Assembly: GCA_037367405.1 (NCBI GenBank)
Contig: JAZKJV010003256.1
Span: forward strand, 868,001 to 932,000
DNA: 64,000 nt
From: Ottelia alismoides
Taxonomy: Eukaryota > Streptophyta > Magnoliopsida > Alismatales > Hydrocharitaceae
Direction: 5' to 3'
This document shows, piece after piece, positions 1-10,682 of the stretch. The position numbers and the translations under genes are program-made. How positions within the stretch are numbered: position 1 is the first letter of the stretch; each line of letters starts with the position of its first letter. Below the pieces are notes generated by a model that saw only the letters and a program-made list of their open reading frames with translations, was not told the origin of the DNA and searched no databases.

Positions 1-227
1 TATATATCATTGTGACCCTTGCAGAATACCTAGTTATCAGCTGCATAACCTTTGCTACTTTTCTGATAAATTCACACTTTAAATCAACCAGATTAATCGG
101 ACTCGATTTCGAATCCTTCACCGTGTTGAGTGTGAAAAACAGGGTTTGGATTCAATTGTTTGCTTCAGGTAGGAGTAAAATCCTATCTTATACTTAGAAC
201 TCCCGATTCTTCTTCTCGCCATCCAAG
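1..227 (+). other. 5' leader of the Athila-like element
   Basis: This stretch lies directly upstream of gag and is AT-rich without a convincing coding frame. The 61-codon frame at 12-197 does not resemble a retroelement protein. By position it is the untranslated leader between the missing PBS and gag. Confidence 0.5.
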
Positions 228-1437
228 ATGACTGACTGGGGATATATCTACTCCCGATTCGCCAATCTTTCTTTGAGTCCCCCACGAAGCACATATTCAC
301 CGACCCAATCACAACTTGGGCCAACCCGAGCTCATGACCCTCTTGAGTTCGGGATCCCTCAACCCCAGGGTGGTTACTCTCAAACCAACCCTTTTCTATC
401 CTCTGATCTCACCAAGGAAGACCATCGCCTTGGTGAGAATGTCTTCATTGATATGTCGTCTAACCTGGAGCACATTCTTTACCCAGGTGAAGAGGACAAG
501 TTGAATCCGAAGAAGCACCCAGACGAAGAGGACCCCAGAGATGATCCCATGCACCAAATCCTGGCCCGGCTAGCTAGAGCCGAGCAACTGAATGCAGAAC
601 TGATGGATAGGATGGGACATGTGATCGAGGCTGAAGGAATTGATAGACCCATTGTAGACGCCTACAATCCCACCGAGAATGAAATACATAGATGGCTAGT
701 ACCTGAGGTTCCTTCTAAAGCATTCGAACTGAAGCCCCACTTTTTGAGCTTGCTACCGAAGTTCAACGGAAATGCCAATGAAGAACCTTATGCTTTCCTT
801 AGAGACTTCGAGCTAGTTTGCAACAACCTTAGTCACCCTAGGGTTGGGTAAGACTACATCATGTTGAAGGCCACCCCGTTTGCCTTAGGAGATAAGGTCG
901 CACATTGGTTGAAAATCTAGGGGGTGAGATGTACGACCTGGATGCAGTTCAAGGACCTTTTCTTGAAGAAGCTACACACACAGTAGGACTAATCAGATGA
1001 GAAACAAGATCGTGAGTTTCTCCCAGGGACCCAATGAACCATTCCATGAAGCCTGGGACAGATTCAATAATTTAACGCAGAAATACCCTTGCCACAACAT
1101 TACAAAAGCGATCTTAATCCAGACCTTGTTCTGTGGCATGACCCTAGAGATGCAGAGGTTAGTGAGTGCCGCATGTGGAGGAAGCTATCTGAACAAGAAC
1201 GAAGACACCGTATGGAAGATCCTAGAACAGATGGCGGAAACAGGCAGATCTTCGGCCAACAGGGCCTATCAGTTGTCTCCTTCAAGCCTATCCAACGAGA
1301 CAACTAGGAAGAATGTAGCAGATCTGATGAACGACCACATCCCCAGCATGGGGATAATAGCTGACAAGTTAACCATGGTCGAGCAGATTCACAAGAGGGT
1401 CACTGACCTTGAGGCACTCTTGCGATTGCCAAAATAA
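228..1437 (+). pseudogene. gag: gag (capsid) of the Athila-like element, broken
   Basis: The structural polyprotein of the element would form the cytoplasmic particle that packages its RNA. The ATG at 228 opens a 207-codon frame whose end (FELKPHFLSLLPKFNGNANE, then a conserved FLRDFE) is the start of a plant gag domain. A TAA at 849-851 ends it. Homology continues through two further stops to 997-1437, where SFSQGPNEPFHEAWDRFNNL followed by HNITKAILIQTLFCGM and an AACGGS segment is typical of Athila/Tat gag. At least one frame change lies near 990. No zinc knuckle was found. The start was chosen because ORF and homology begin together after the leader. Confidence 0.8.
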
Positions 1438-2820
1438 GTGGAGGAACTGACTGAGAAGGCAACCAAGATACAGCTACCTGCCCCTTCTACACCACCTGTA
1501 CCTATACACCGAGTTCATCTTGTACAGGAACAAGCACCGGGGCCTCAGATAATCGGGTAGAGGAGCATACATACACTCAGCAGGAGCAGCACACACCCTC
1601 ACAAGTGGAGATAAGATACGAGGAGCCTCCACAGGTGTTTGAGATCAACGGGTTGTGGTACAGCCATGTCCCCGTCGACAGACAATTGGGGATAGGGAAT
1701 GGTTAGCCACACCGACCTTCCCTAGCTTACCAGGAAAACAACTCCCTCCCCGCACCGCACTTCGTACAGTCCCAGCCTAGCCTCAGCAGCACCAGCAGCA
1801 ATGTGCATTCCACTCGGGCCAGCAGGGCCCTCCACCACCTTCCCATCTGCTGCAGTACCGACATGGCCAGTAGGGCCAATATAGGAACCCATCCTTGAGT
1901 CAGCAGCAACAAGCCCCGCCCACATGCGAATTGGAGTCCCTGAACTTGGTGATCCAGACCCTGACTGATAGGGTCCAACATATTCAGAATGACTATCTGT
2001 ATATGAGAATGGATTTGAAACGTGTTTCTCGTACCCATGACCAACTGATGGCTCCAAAGACCCCAATTCCCACCCAGGTTCAGGCCAACCCAAATAGCCT
2101 GAATCAAGGCCAGAACCGACCATGAGATCAGGTATACTATTCAGATAACTCTTTATCTGAACATGAGATCCTTTCGTACAATAATGTAAATCATATGTCC
2201 CTCAAGAGCGGAAGGACCGTGATCGTACCTAATCGGGCACGGGCACCGGAGGAAGATGCCGCCAAGTCTCTACCTGAGGAGAACTTGGAGGTAGAGGAGC
2301 AACACCACCACCCCCACCGGCAAAAGAAGAGGACTTACAAGTCCTCAAAGAAGAAGGAGAACATCACCAGTAGTTAGTCTGACAAGATCGATGAGGAGCC
2401 TGCACCTCCATCTGAGGAGGATGTCCCAGCAGTCGCGGAAGATGCATCACCGCCTTCGAAGGAGAATTTTTCTTTTAGTCAGAGCCAGAGTCAGAGTCTG
2501 TATAAGTGTCACAGTCCTGTACAAAACTCAGTTCCTAATTTCAATAAAAACCTTTCGATTTCGAAATCTGAGTTAGCATCAATAATCCCTTTCCCCCGAG
2601 CCCTTAAGGGTAGAAAGAAGAAAAGTAAAAGAATACAAAAAGATGACCCTGATATGGTAGAATTCTGTAACAAGTACATCAAGGTCACAATCCCTTTCGA
2701 TAAGTATGTGGACATGACACCTGCATTTCAGAAGTACCTTAAGGTGAGATGCACACCTACTAGGGTCAGAAGGAAGACCAAAAGTCGTGTTGACAAATAC
2801 GTTCTGTCATAGCCACTACT
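1438..2820 (+). pseudogene. gag C-terminal and linker remnant
   Basis: Short frames lie between gag and protease. One at about 1895-2125 encodes a glutamine-rich start followed by a helical stretch (LNLVIQTLTDRVQHIQNDYL) that could be a coiled coil. One at 2195-2377 is very basic (KKRTYKSSKKKE). The segment before 2820 (VEFCNKYIKVTIPF) sits where Athila polyproteins have the region preceding protease. Stops and frame changes are frequent and no domain can be named, so the gag-pol continuity is inferred from position. Confidence 0.45.
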
Positions 2821-2835
2821 TGCACAATAAAGAAT

Positions 2836-3246
2836 GTGTTTCCGAGGAAACAAAGAGGCATGGGTGCACATTATGTGGTGAGTCATGTCGATGACACTGT
2901 GTTTGCACACACTCTCCTTGACAATGGATCCTCAATTAACTTGATGCCTACAACCCTCTATGAGCGGCTTAATCTCGGACCTCTTAGGAAATCCAGAGCC
3001 TTACTCCAATTTGCAGATAAATCAACCAAGAGGTACCAAGAAGAATTGAGGAATGTTATCATTAAAGTCAAGGGTCAAGATTACATGGTGGACTTTATAG
3101 TCCTTGTTATGGAGACACCTCAAAATTGGAGAGACTCCTAGATCATATTAGGAAGGCCCTTCCTCAGAACAGCATGGGCCTTATTTGATTACAAGATCGG
3201 AAAGATCCAGTTCCAAACTCCAGGCGGAGATGAGAAACTTGAGATG
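2836..3246 (+). pseudogene. Retropepsin-type aspartic protease, broken
   Basis: In an active element this would cleave the gag-pol polyprotein. The frame holds HTLLDNGSSINLMPTTLYER, corresponding to the active-site strand of Athila-type retropepsins, with Asn in the usual Thr/Leu position of D-x-G. It continues into a VDFIVL strand. After an in-frame TAG at 3139-3141 the match resumes with IILGRPFLRTAWALFDYKIG, the second conserved motif of the fold. The break leaves the protein without its C-terminal half. Confidence 0.8.
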
Positions 3247-3869
3247 GAGCATACCAGATGGCAGAGGCCTGATTTAGAATCCAATACCAAGTACTCTTCG
3301 TCTGAAGCAGATTGTATTCATGTAGACACCGTTGGGTCATGGAGACAGAACCTACCTAGCACCAATGAGTCCCTCTCCTCCGAAGAAGATCGAGCGCATG
3401 GGTCAGTTTGTGAGACCCTTAGGAACGAGTACAGCGCAGAACGTGCATCCCCCTATATCTTTGATGACGTAGAGGCCTAGCTGGGCCTGTCAGTCCTTCC
3501 CTTTTTAGGACAATCAAAAGATGAGAATGATGAGTTAGACGTGGCTTTTGCCGATTTCTTGGAAACCTTTGACGATCCGACTCCAGAGCTAAATGAGTTG
3601 GTGGCAGCAATTTCGAAGACAGATCTAGCCACTACCAACACAGAACTAGATACGATTGAGACTAACTTCCTTGATGATCGCACCTTACCTGAGCTAAAGC
3701 CTTTTCCCACAATACTGAAATACATCTTTCTTGCGGGACAAGAGAAGAAATATCCGGTCATCATCAACTCACGATTGACCGAGGAGCAGGAATCTCGCTT
3801 GCTAGAGATCCCGGAGAAAAACCGCAAGGCAATAGGCTGGAGCATCTCCGATCTCCACAGGATAAATCC
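3247..3869 (+). pseudogene. protease-RT connector of pol, broken
   Basis: This acidic stretch joins the protease to the reverse transcriptase. The frame at 3541 onwards (ADFLETFDDPTPELNELVAA, later LPELKPFPTILKYIFLAGQE) matches the layout of Athila-type pol just before RT, where a LPELKPLP-like motif is common. A TAG at 3478-3480 separates it from the preceding frame. It has no catalytic role that I can recognise. Confidence 0.6.
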
Positions 3870-4738
3870 CGCTCTGTGTTCGCACCATATCTACTTGGAG
3901 AATGAGGCTAAACCCTCTCGTGAATTCCAACGTCGGTTGAATCCAAATGTACGAGGTAGTGAAGAAGGAGATAGAGAAATGGTGCAACATGGGTTTTGTT
4001 TATCCCATCTCCGACTCCAAATGGGTGGCTCCAGTCCATGTTGTCCCAAAAAAGTTGGGAATTCAGATGATCACCAATGAGGACAGGGAGGACATTATGA
4101 CACGAGTACCCACATCATGACGCGTCTGTGTGGATTACAGACACCTGAATGTCATGACGAAGAAGGATCATTTTCCCCTACCATTCATTGATCAGATCTT
4201 AGAGAGATTAGCAGGGAAAGAATTCTTCTGCTTCCTAGATGGGTCCTCGGGATACAATCAATCAACCATTGCTCCTAAGGACCAGGAGAAAACCACGTTC
4301 ACATGCCCCTTTGGTACCTATGCTTTCAGGCGCATGCCCTTTGGGTTATGCAATGCTCCTGGTACTTTTTAAAGGTGCATGGTTGCTGTATTCACCTAAA
4401 TGGTCAGCGAATTCCTGGAAGTCTTCATGGATGACTTCTCGGTCCATGACAATTCCTTCAATTCCTGTGTTAGGAATCTGGACCGAGTCCTCAAGTGATG
4501 TTGTGAGGTCAATCTGGTGCTCTCTTGGGAGAAAAGTCACTTCATCGTGACAGAGGGCATTGTGTTGGGGCACGTCATCTCCAAGAGAAGAATGGAGGTT
4601 GACCCTGCCAAGGTGGACGTGATCAGACGACTCCAGCCACCAACCAACGTGAAACAGTTGTGGTTTTCCTCGAGCATGTTGGATTTTATCGAAGATTTAT
4701 CAAGGATTTCTCTAAGATTGCCTGATCGCTAACTGAGC
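3870..4738 (+). pseudogene. Reverse transcriptase, copy 1, broken
   Basis: This is the polymerase that would copy the element RNA into DNA. The segments run in family order: LNPN with a frame change near 3949, VHVVPKK, VCVDYRHLN (from about 4124), DHFPLPFIDQILERLAGKEF, TFTCPFGTYAFRRMPFGLCN and the catalytic FMDD at 4424-4435. Breaks include TGA 4118-4120 (Trp in copy 2), TAA 4370-4372 (Gln in copy 2) and a TGA near 4498. The catalytic aspartates are still encoded, unlike in copy 2. It starts the first unit of a tandem duplication (4071-7161). Confidence 0.87.
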
Positions 4739-5384
4739 TTTTAGGCAAGGACATGGAGTTAGATGTTAATAACAAATGTCTTGAAGCCTTTAAGCAATTA
4801 CAAAGGATTATCATGGATGCCCCGATCCTACACGCCCCAGATTGGTCTCTCCCTTTTGAGATCATGACGGACGCCTCAGACTTTGTTGTTGGGGCTATGC
4901 TAGGACAATGGAGGGATGGCATCCCATTCTCCATACACTACGCAAGAAAAGTGCTTGATACAGCTCAGCGTAACTATACAATTACGGAAAAGGAGATTCT
5001 TACGGTAGTGTTCGCCTCGGATAAGTTCAGATCTCACTTAATTGGATCCAAGGTAGTTGTGTTCACAAACCATACAATGCTACGCCACTTAATGGAAAAG
5101 AAGGATGTGAAGGCACGTCTTCTTAGGCGGATTCTGCTTATCTAGGAGTTTGATTTGGACATTCGTGATAAACCTAGAAAGAAGAACGTAGTAGCTGATC
5201 ACCTCTCCCATCTCAAGGATCTTAATGCTTCTGATGATACACCAACTCGAGACTCCTTCCCTGACGAGTCGATTTTTGTTGTCGACTCACTCCCATGGTA
5301 CGCAAATATTGTGAACTATCTTGTCTCCAAGAAAGTTCTTGAAGATTGGCCCAAGAGCCACATAGACCGACTGAAGTCGAATTA
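4739..5384 (+). pseudogene. RNase H, copy 1, broken
   Basis: RNase H removes the RNA strand during reverse transcription. The frame at 4753-5145 holds the TDASDFVVGAML motif, [20 protein letters not shown] and the C-terminal DHLSHL after an in-frame TAG at 5143-5145. The Asp normally found in the Y/FTDH motif is Asn here (FTNHTMLRHL), while copy 2 keeps MDH. The linker to integrase (LPWYANIVNYLVSKK) follows and ends at a TAA near 5384. Confidence 0.83.
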
Positions 5385-6616
5385 AGGACATTATCACTGG
5401 GAGGATCCGATCCTTTTCTTTGAAGGACCGAATTGTGTCTGGAGATGGAGTATTCCTCATGAGGAATATCAGAGTGTCCTTACTTTATGCCACAGTGTAT
5501 AGGCAGGAGGACACCACTCTGGGAAGAGGATCGCATGGAAGGTACTTCAGTGTAGCTTATACTGGCCGACTCTATTTCACGATGCGATCAACTTTACGAA
5601 GTCGTGCCCAGTATGCCAGCGAATGGGAGGAACCGTTGGTTCCAAGGATGAGATGCCGATGCAACCTGTCATCATTTGTGATGTCTTTGACGCCTGGGGC
5701 ATCGACTTCATGGGCCCATTCCTTGTCAGCCATGGATTCAAAAACATCCTTCTGGCAGTAGATTATCTGTCAAGGTGAGTGGAGGCTATCCCAATCCAAG
5801 CCGGATAAAGCAGGACGATCTGTAAATTCATTAGAGATCACATCATCTCTAGGTTCAGGATCCCCAAAGATTTGATATCAGATGGGGGTAGCCACTTCAT
5901 GAACAGAGATGTGAAGAAGCTCTTGAAGGATTATGACATCGAACACCGTGTCGCTGGTCCTTACCACCCACAAACCAATGGCATGGCTGAGGTGTCGAAT
6001 AGGGAGGTGAAAACCATATTGCAGAAGCTCGTCTGCCCAGACAAGAAGGACTGGTATCAGATCTTGGATCAAGTCCTATGGACTTATAGGACAACTTACA
6101 AGACTCCATTGGGAACCTCCCCATTCAGGATGGTACTTGGGAAGCCGTGCCATTTACCCGCAGAATTAGTGCACAAATCAGAAGGTCAACTGGAACACAC
6201 ACCTAGGATAGAAACAGAGAGATGGATCTGAATGAGCTTGTGGAAGTCAGAGACTGAGCATACGACAACAGTTTGTTGTACAAGGACAAAGTAAAGCATT
6301 AGCATGATAGATATATCAGACGAAAGACCTTTGTTACTGGACAGAAGGTATGGTTGTTCAATGCAAGGCTGAAGGTTTTCCAAGGCAAGCTGAAATCCAA
6401 GTGGACGGGCCCATTCAGAGTCTGTGTTGTGCATGATAGTGGATGTGTTGAGATCTCAGATCTCATAGATGAAGCACAGACATTCCTAGTCAATGGACAA
6501 CTGCTGAAGCACTTCGTCGAACCTAATGAACAATTAGTCCATGTTGAGGAGATTGTATTCATGCACGAGACAGACTCAACAAATACATATAGAGCCGCGC
6601 ATGAGACCTTGCAGCA
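5385..6616 (+). pseudogene. Integrase, copy 1, broken
   Basis: Integrase joins the DNA copy to the chromosome. After frame changes at about 5400-5600 the zinc-binding region can be followed (SCPVCQRMGG), then the core: WGIDFM carries the first catalytic Asp, LISDGGSHF the second (about 5870) and GMAEVSNREVK the Glu. The frame 5872-6231 is open. Against copy 2, 14 bp are missing near 6180 (between cacaaatcag and aaggtc), which shifts the frame. The C-terminal domain (WLFNARLKVFQGKLKSKWTG, then VNGQLLKHF) runs to a TGA near 6617. Confidence 0.87.
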
Positions 6617-6744
6617 GTGAGCTCTCGCCATCAACAACATCTAAAAAGATTCAGACCGCGATCATTGTATATACCCACGATTCTTGTATATTATCCCCTC
6701 CCTCCTGCGACTCTAATCACTCACCCCAACTTCATATATTTCAT

Positions 6745-7161
6745 CTACAACTATGCTTCGGATGATCATATCCTAAATATAGGGGGAAGAGTCACCTGAG
6801 TCCATACACTATTCACTATACATCCTCCAGATCACATCGATCCTCATACTCTCTCCTGTCTTATACTTAGGCTGACATGAGCCTAAGTATAGGGGGGACC
6901 GATGCCCATCATGTATATATACTCATTCACTTCCCCTCTTGACCTCGTCCACCCCATTTTTGATTTTATTATACACTTAGGCTACCAGAGCCAAAGTATA
7001 GGGGAGCAGGATGATTTCTATACATTTCTGTTCTTTTTGCTCTCCTACGCTTAGCACAAGCTATGTCTTCTTCCTCGCTTTTCGTGCTCTGAGGACATAA
7101 CACACGCTAAGTATAGGGGTGTATGTATATATTACATATACACTTTACCCATAGCTCGTAC
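6745..7161 (+). repeat. Hairpin plus purine-run array, copy 1
   Basis: Right after the integrase stop come about four modules spaced roughly 50-110 bp. Each has an inverted repeat whose right arm ends in AAGTATA followed by a run of G. The best is at 6862-6897: TATACTTAGGCT, a 6-nt loop, AGCCTAAGTATA, then six G. Weaker ones lie at about 6753-6787 and 6970-7005. A larger one at about 7048-7117 has CGCTTAGC and GCTAAG arms flanking CTATGTC and GACATA. AAGTATAGGGGG is also the core of the element's polypurine tract at 12046-12056. Confidence 0.75.
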
Positions 7162-7577
7162 CGTTGTTGGAATCATCCTCAGATGAATAATAGCGAGGTG
7201 AAAGGATCATCCAACGATGGTCGGCACACGGCTCCTTTCTTAGATACGGCTTAAGAACAACCGAACTGAGCTCACTCTTGTAAATCACCTTATCCGGACC
7301 AGATGAGGACTCCTCAGAAAATTGCTTCTCCGCTGTGAAGGAAACTTTCTTAGTTGATTTTCTAGAACCTGAATTATTGAGAGGGAGAGGAGAGTGACAC
7401 GCCTTGAGGGGTTCGAGGGAACACCTCGAGGAATGAATTCTTGACTTCCTCTCACTAGATAACTGACTAGAGGAGGGAGCAACCTTGTTTTGATGTGAAG
7501 TCAATTTAGTCTTGGTTGTTTCCTTTGAAGGTCCTGGATGTGGTGCGGTGCTGACCATGGGTTCCTCATCAGACGAG
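7162..7577 (-). pseudogene. Inverted fragment of an RT-less element ORF
   Basis: On the minus strand this segment encodes KKVSFTAEKQF, SSSGPDKVIYKSELSSVVLK and PYLRKEP, then RYYSSEDDSNN. That matches the C-terminal part of the element A protein (KKVTFDLSEE, SSGPEKVVYMSEV, LKPYLRKDP, NYYSSK). The similarity is clear but far from identical, so it derives from a different subfamily. It stands opposite to the sense strand of the surrounding Athila-like element and exactly fills the junction between the two tandem units. The open frame extends past both edges into unrelated sequence, so its apparent 177 codons are partly accidental. Confidence 0.7.
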
Positions 7578-8235
7578 TCACCATTGAGGACGGGGAGGAG
7601 ATTGTGACACGAGTACCCACGTCGTGGTGCGTCTGTGTGGATTACAGATGCCTGAATGCCGCGATGAAGAAGGATCATTTTCCCCTAACATTCGTTGATC
7701 AGATCTTAGAGAGATTAGCAGGGAAAGAATTCTTCTGCTTCCTCGACGAGTTTTCGGGCTACAATCAAGTAGCCATTGCTCCTGAGGACCAAGAGAAAAT
7801 CACGTTCACATGCCCCTTTGGTACCTATGCTTTCAGGCGCATGCCCTTTGGGTTATGCAATGCTCCTGGTACTTTTCAAAGGTGCATGATTGCTGTATTC
7901 GTCGAAATGGTCAACAAATTCTCGGAAGTCTTCATGGATAACTTCTCGGTCCACGATGATTCGTTCAATTCCTATCTTAGGAATCTAGATCGAGATGTCA
8001 AGAGATGTTGTGATGCCAATCTGGTGCTCTCCTAGGAGAAAAGTTACTTCATGGTGACGGAGGGTAATGTGTTGGGGCACGTTATCTCCAAGAGAGGAAT
8101 GGAGGTTAACCCTGCCAAGGTGGGCGTGATCAGACGACTCCAGCCACCAGCCAACGTGAAATAGCTGCGGTCTTTCCTCGGGCATGTTGGATTTTATTGA
8201 AGATTTATCAAGGATTTCTCTAAGATTGCCCGACC
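7578..8235 (+). pseudogene. Reverse transcriptase, copy 2, N-terminally truncated
   Basis: The second tandem unit begins inside RT, at the sequence corresponding to 4071, so the N-terminal fingers are absent. The frame 7538-8035 encodes VCVDYRCLNAAMKKDHFPLT, then FSGYNQVAIAPEDQEKITFT and MPFGLCNAPGTFQRCM. The catalytic motif reads FMDN (AAC at 7940-7942), so the second active-site Asp is lost. A TAG at 8033-8035 replaces the Trp found in copy 1, and another TAG follows near 8162. By eye the two copies differ at roughly one base in ten over the first 200 bp. Confidence 0.87.
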
Positions 8236-8930
8236 GCTAACTGGGCTTTTAGGCAAGGACATGGAGTTCATTGTTTATCACAAATGTCTTGAAGCCTTTA
8301 AGCAATTACAAAGGATGATCATGGACGTCCCGATCCTACAAGCCCCAAATTGGTCTCTGCCTTTTGAGATCATGAGAGACGCCTCAGACTTTGCTGTTGG
8401 GGTTGTGTTAGGATAGAGGAGGGATGGCATCCCGTTCGCCATACACTACGCAAGCAAAGTGCTTGATACAGCTCAGCGTAACTATATAGTTATGGAAAAG
8501 GAGATGCTTGCGGTAGTGTTCGCCTTGGATAAGTTCAGATCTCACTTAATTGGATCCAAGGTAGTTTTGTTCATGGACCATACAACGCTACGATACTTAA
8601 TGGAAAAGAAGGACGTGAAGGCACGTCTTCTTAGGTGGATTCTGCTTATCTAGGAGTTTGATTTGGACATTCGTGATAATCCTGGAAAGAAGAACGTAGT
8701 AGCTGATCACCTCTCCTGTCTCGAGCATCTTAATGCTTCTGATGATACACCAATTCGAGACTCCTTCTCTAACGACTGGATTTTGCTGTCGACTCACTCC
8801 CATGGTACGCTAATATCATGAACTATCTTGTCTCCAAGAAAGTTTCTAAAGATTGGCCCAAGAGCCACATAGACCGTCTGAAGTCGAATTCGAGACATTA
8901 CCACTGGGAGGATCCGATCCTTTTCTTTAA
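8236..8930 (+). pseudogene. RNase H, copy 2, broken
   Basis: It matches copy 1 along its length: DASDFAVGVVLG followed by a TAG near 8414, then [20 protein letters not shown] and [24 protein letters not shown] at 8651-8653 lies at the same place as the one in copy 1, so that stop may predate the duplication. The Asp of the MDH motif is kept here. The linker to integrase has further frame changes between 8740 and 8930. Confidence 0.82.
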
Positions 8931-10140
8931 ATGATCGGATTGTGTCTGGAGACGGTGTATTCCTCAGGAGAAATATCACAGTGTGCTTACTTTATGCCAC
9001 AGTCTACAGGCAGGAGGACACTACTCTGGGAAGAGGACTGCATGGAAGGTACTTCAGTGTGGCTTATACTGGCCAACTCTATTTCATGATGCGATCAACT
9101 TTACGAAGTCGTGCCCAATATGCCAGCGAATGGGAGGAACCGTTGGTTCCAAGAATGAGATGCCGATGCAGCCTGTCATCATTTGTGATGTCTTTGACGC
9201 CTGGGGCATCGACTTCATGGAAACATTCCCTATCAGCCACGGATTCGAATGCATCCTTCTGGCGGTAGATTATCTGTCAAGGTCGGTAGAGGCTATCCCA
9301 ACCCGAGCCACAAACAGCAGGACTATCTGTAAATTCATTAGAGATCAAATCATCTCTAGGTTTGGGATCCCCAAAGTGTTGATATCAGATGGGGGTAGCC
9401 ACTTCGTGAACAGAGATGTGAAGAAGCTCTTGAAGGATTATGGCATCGAACAACGTGTAGCTAGTCCTTACCACCTACAGACCAATGGCATGGCTGAGGT
9501 GTCAAATAGGGAGGTGAAAACGATATTGTAGAAGCTCATCCACCCAAACAGGAAGGACTGGTCTTAGATCTTGGATCAAGTCCTATGGGCTTATAGGACA
9601 GCTTACAAGACTCCATTGGGAACCTCCCCATTCAAGATGGTATTTGAGAAGACGTGCCATTTCCCCGAAGAATTAGTGCACAAATCAGAATGGGCAATCG
9701 AGAAGGTCAACTGGAACACACACCTAGGGCAGAAATAGAGAGAGATGGATCTGAATGAGCTTGTAAAAGTCAGAAACCGAGCATACGACAACAGTTTGGT
9801 GTACAGGGATAAAGTAAAGTGTTAGCATGATAGATATATCAGACGAAAGACCTTTGTTCCTAGACAAAAGGTATGGTTGTTCAATGCAAGGCTAAAGGTT
9901 TTCCAAGGCAAGCTGAAATCCAAGTGAACAGACCCATTCATAGTCCGTGCTGTGCATGATAGTGGATGTGTTGAGATCTCAGATCTCATAAATGAAGCAC
10001 CGACATTCCTAGTAAATGGACAACTGTTGAAGCACTTCATCGATCCCAATGAACAGTTAGTCCATGTTGAGGAGATTGTATTCATGCACGAGACATACTC
10101 AGCAGATACCCATAGAGCCGTGCATGAGACCTTGCAGTAG
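8931..10140 (+). pseudogene. Integrase, copy 2, broken
   Basis: This is the better preserved integrase. The frame 8983-9531 gives a zinc-binding region (LCHSLQAGGHYSGKR, SCPICQRMGG) and a core with WGIDFME, LISDGGSHFVNRDVKK and GMAEVSNREVKTIL, so the D, D and E residues are all encoded. A TAG at 9529-9531 stops it. Homology continues with HKSEWAIEKVNWNTHLGQK (the part deleted in copy 1) and the C-terminal KVWLFNARLKVFQGKL and VNGQLLKHF, ending in a TAG at 10138-10140. The 3' UTR array follows directly. Confidence 0.87.
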
Positions 10141-10269
10141 TGAGCTCTCACCATCAGCAACATCTAGAAAGATTCAGACCGCGATCATTGTATATACCCA
10201 CCATTCCTGTATATTCTCCCCTCCCTCCAGCAACTCTAATCACTCGCCCAAGCTTCATATATTTCATCT

Positions 10270-10682
10270 ACGATTATACTTAGGATGATCAGATCCTATG
10301 TATAGGAGGGAGAGTCACCTGAGTCCGTACACTATTCACTGTATATCCTCTAGATCACATCGGTCCTCATGCTCACTCTTGTCTTATACTTATGTTGACC
10401 TGAGCCTAAGTATAGGGGGGACCGATGCCCATTATGTATATATACTCATCCACTTCCCCTCTTGTCCTCGTCCACCCCATTTTTGATTTTCTTCTACATG
10501 TAGTCTTCCAGAGCCTAAGTATGGGGGGCAGGACGATTTCTATACATTTCTGTTCTTTTTGCTCTCCTACGCTTAGCACGAGCTATGTCTTCTTCCTCGC
10601 TTTTCGTGCTCTGAGGACGTAGCACACACAAAGTATAGGGGGTGTGTATATATTACATATATATTTTACCCATAGCTCGTAC
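10270..10682 (+). repeat. Hairpin plus purine-run array, copy 2
   Basis: This is the same array as at 6745-7161, with the substitutions expected of the second tandem unit. The first hairpin is better preserved here (10274-10303, TATACTTAGGAT and ATCCTATGTATA arms). The next, near 10385-10420, keeps the right arm GCCTAAGTATAGGGGGG but has a damaged left arm. The fourth, at about 10568-10640, keeps GCTTAGCACGAGC. The unit ends at 10682 (GCTCGTAC), after which the sequence runs on into the remaining 3' UTR. Confidence 0.72.

Noticed and set aside
6862..6897. Hairpins followed by a homopolymer run as bacterial-type terminators
   Set aside because: The run is G in the sense direction, not T, and the context is a plant retrotransposon. 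They resemble polypurine tracts.
7145..7678. Antisense gene of 177 codons, as in some Tat-type elements
   Set aside because: Only its middle part matches a known protein in this window, the sense protein of A-type elements. It is an inverted fragment and the rest reads through unrelated sequence.
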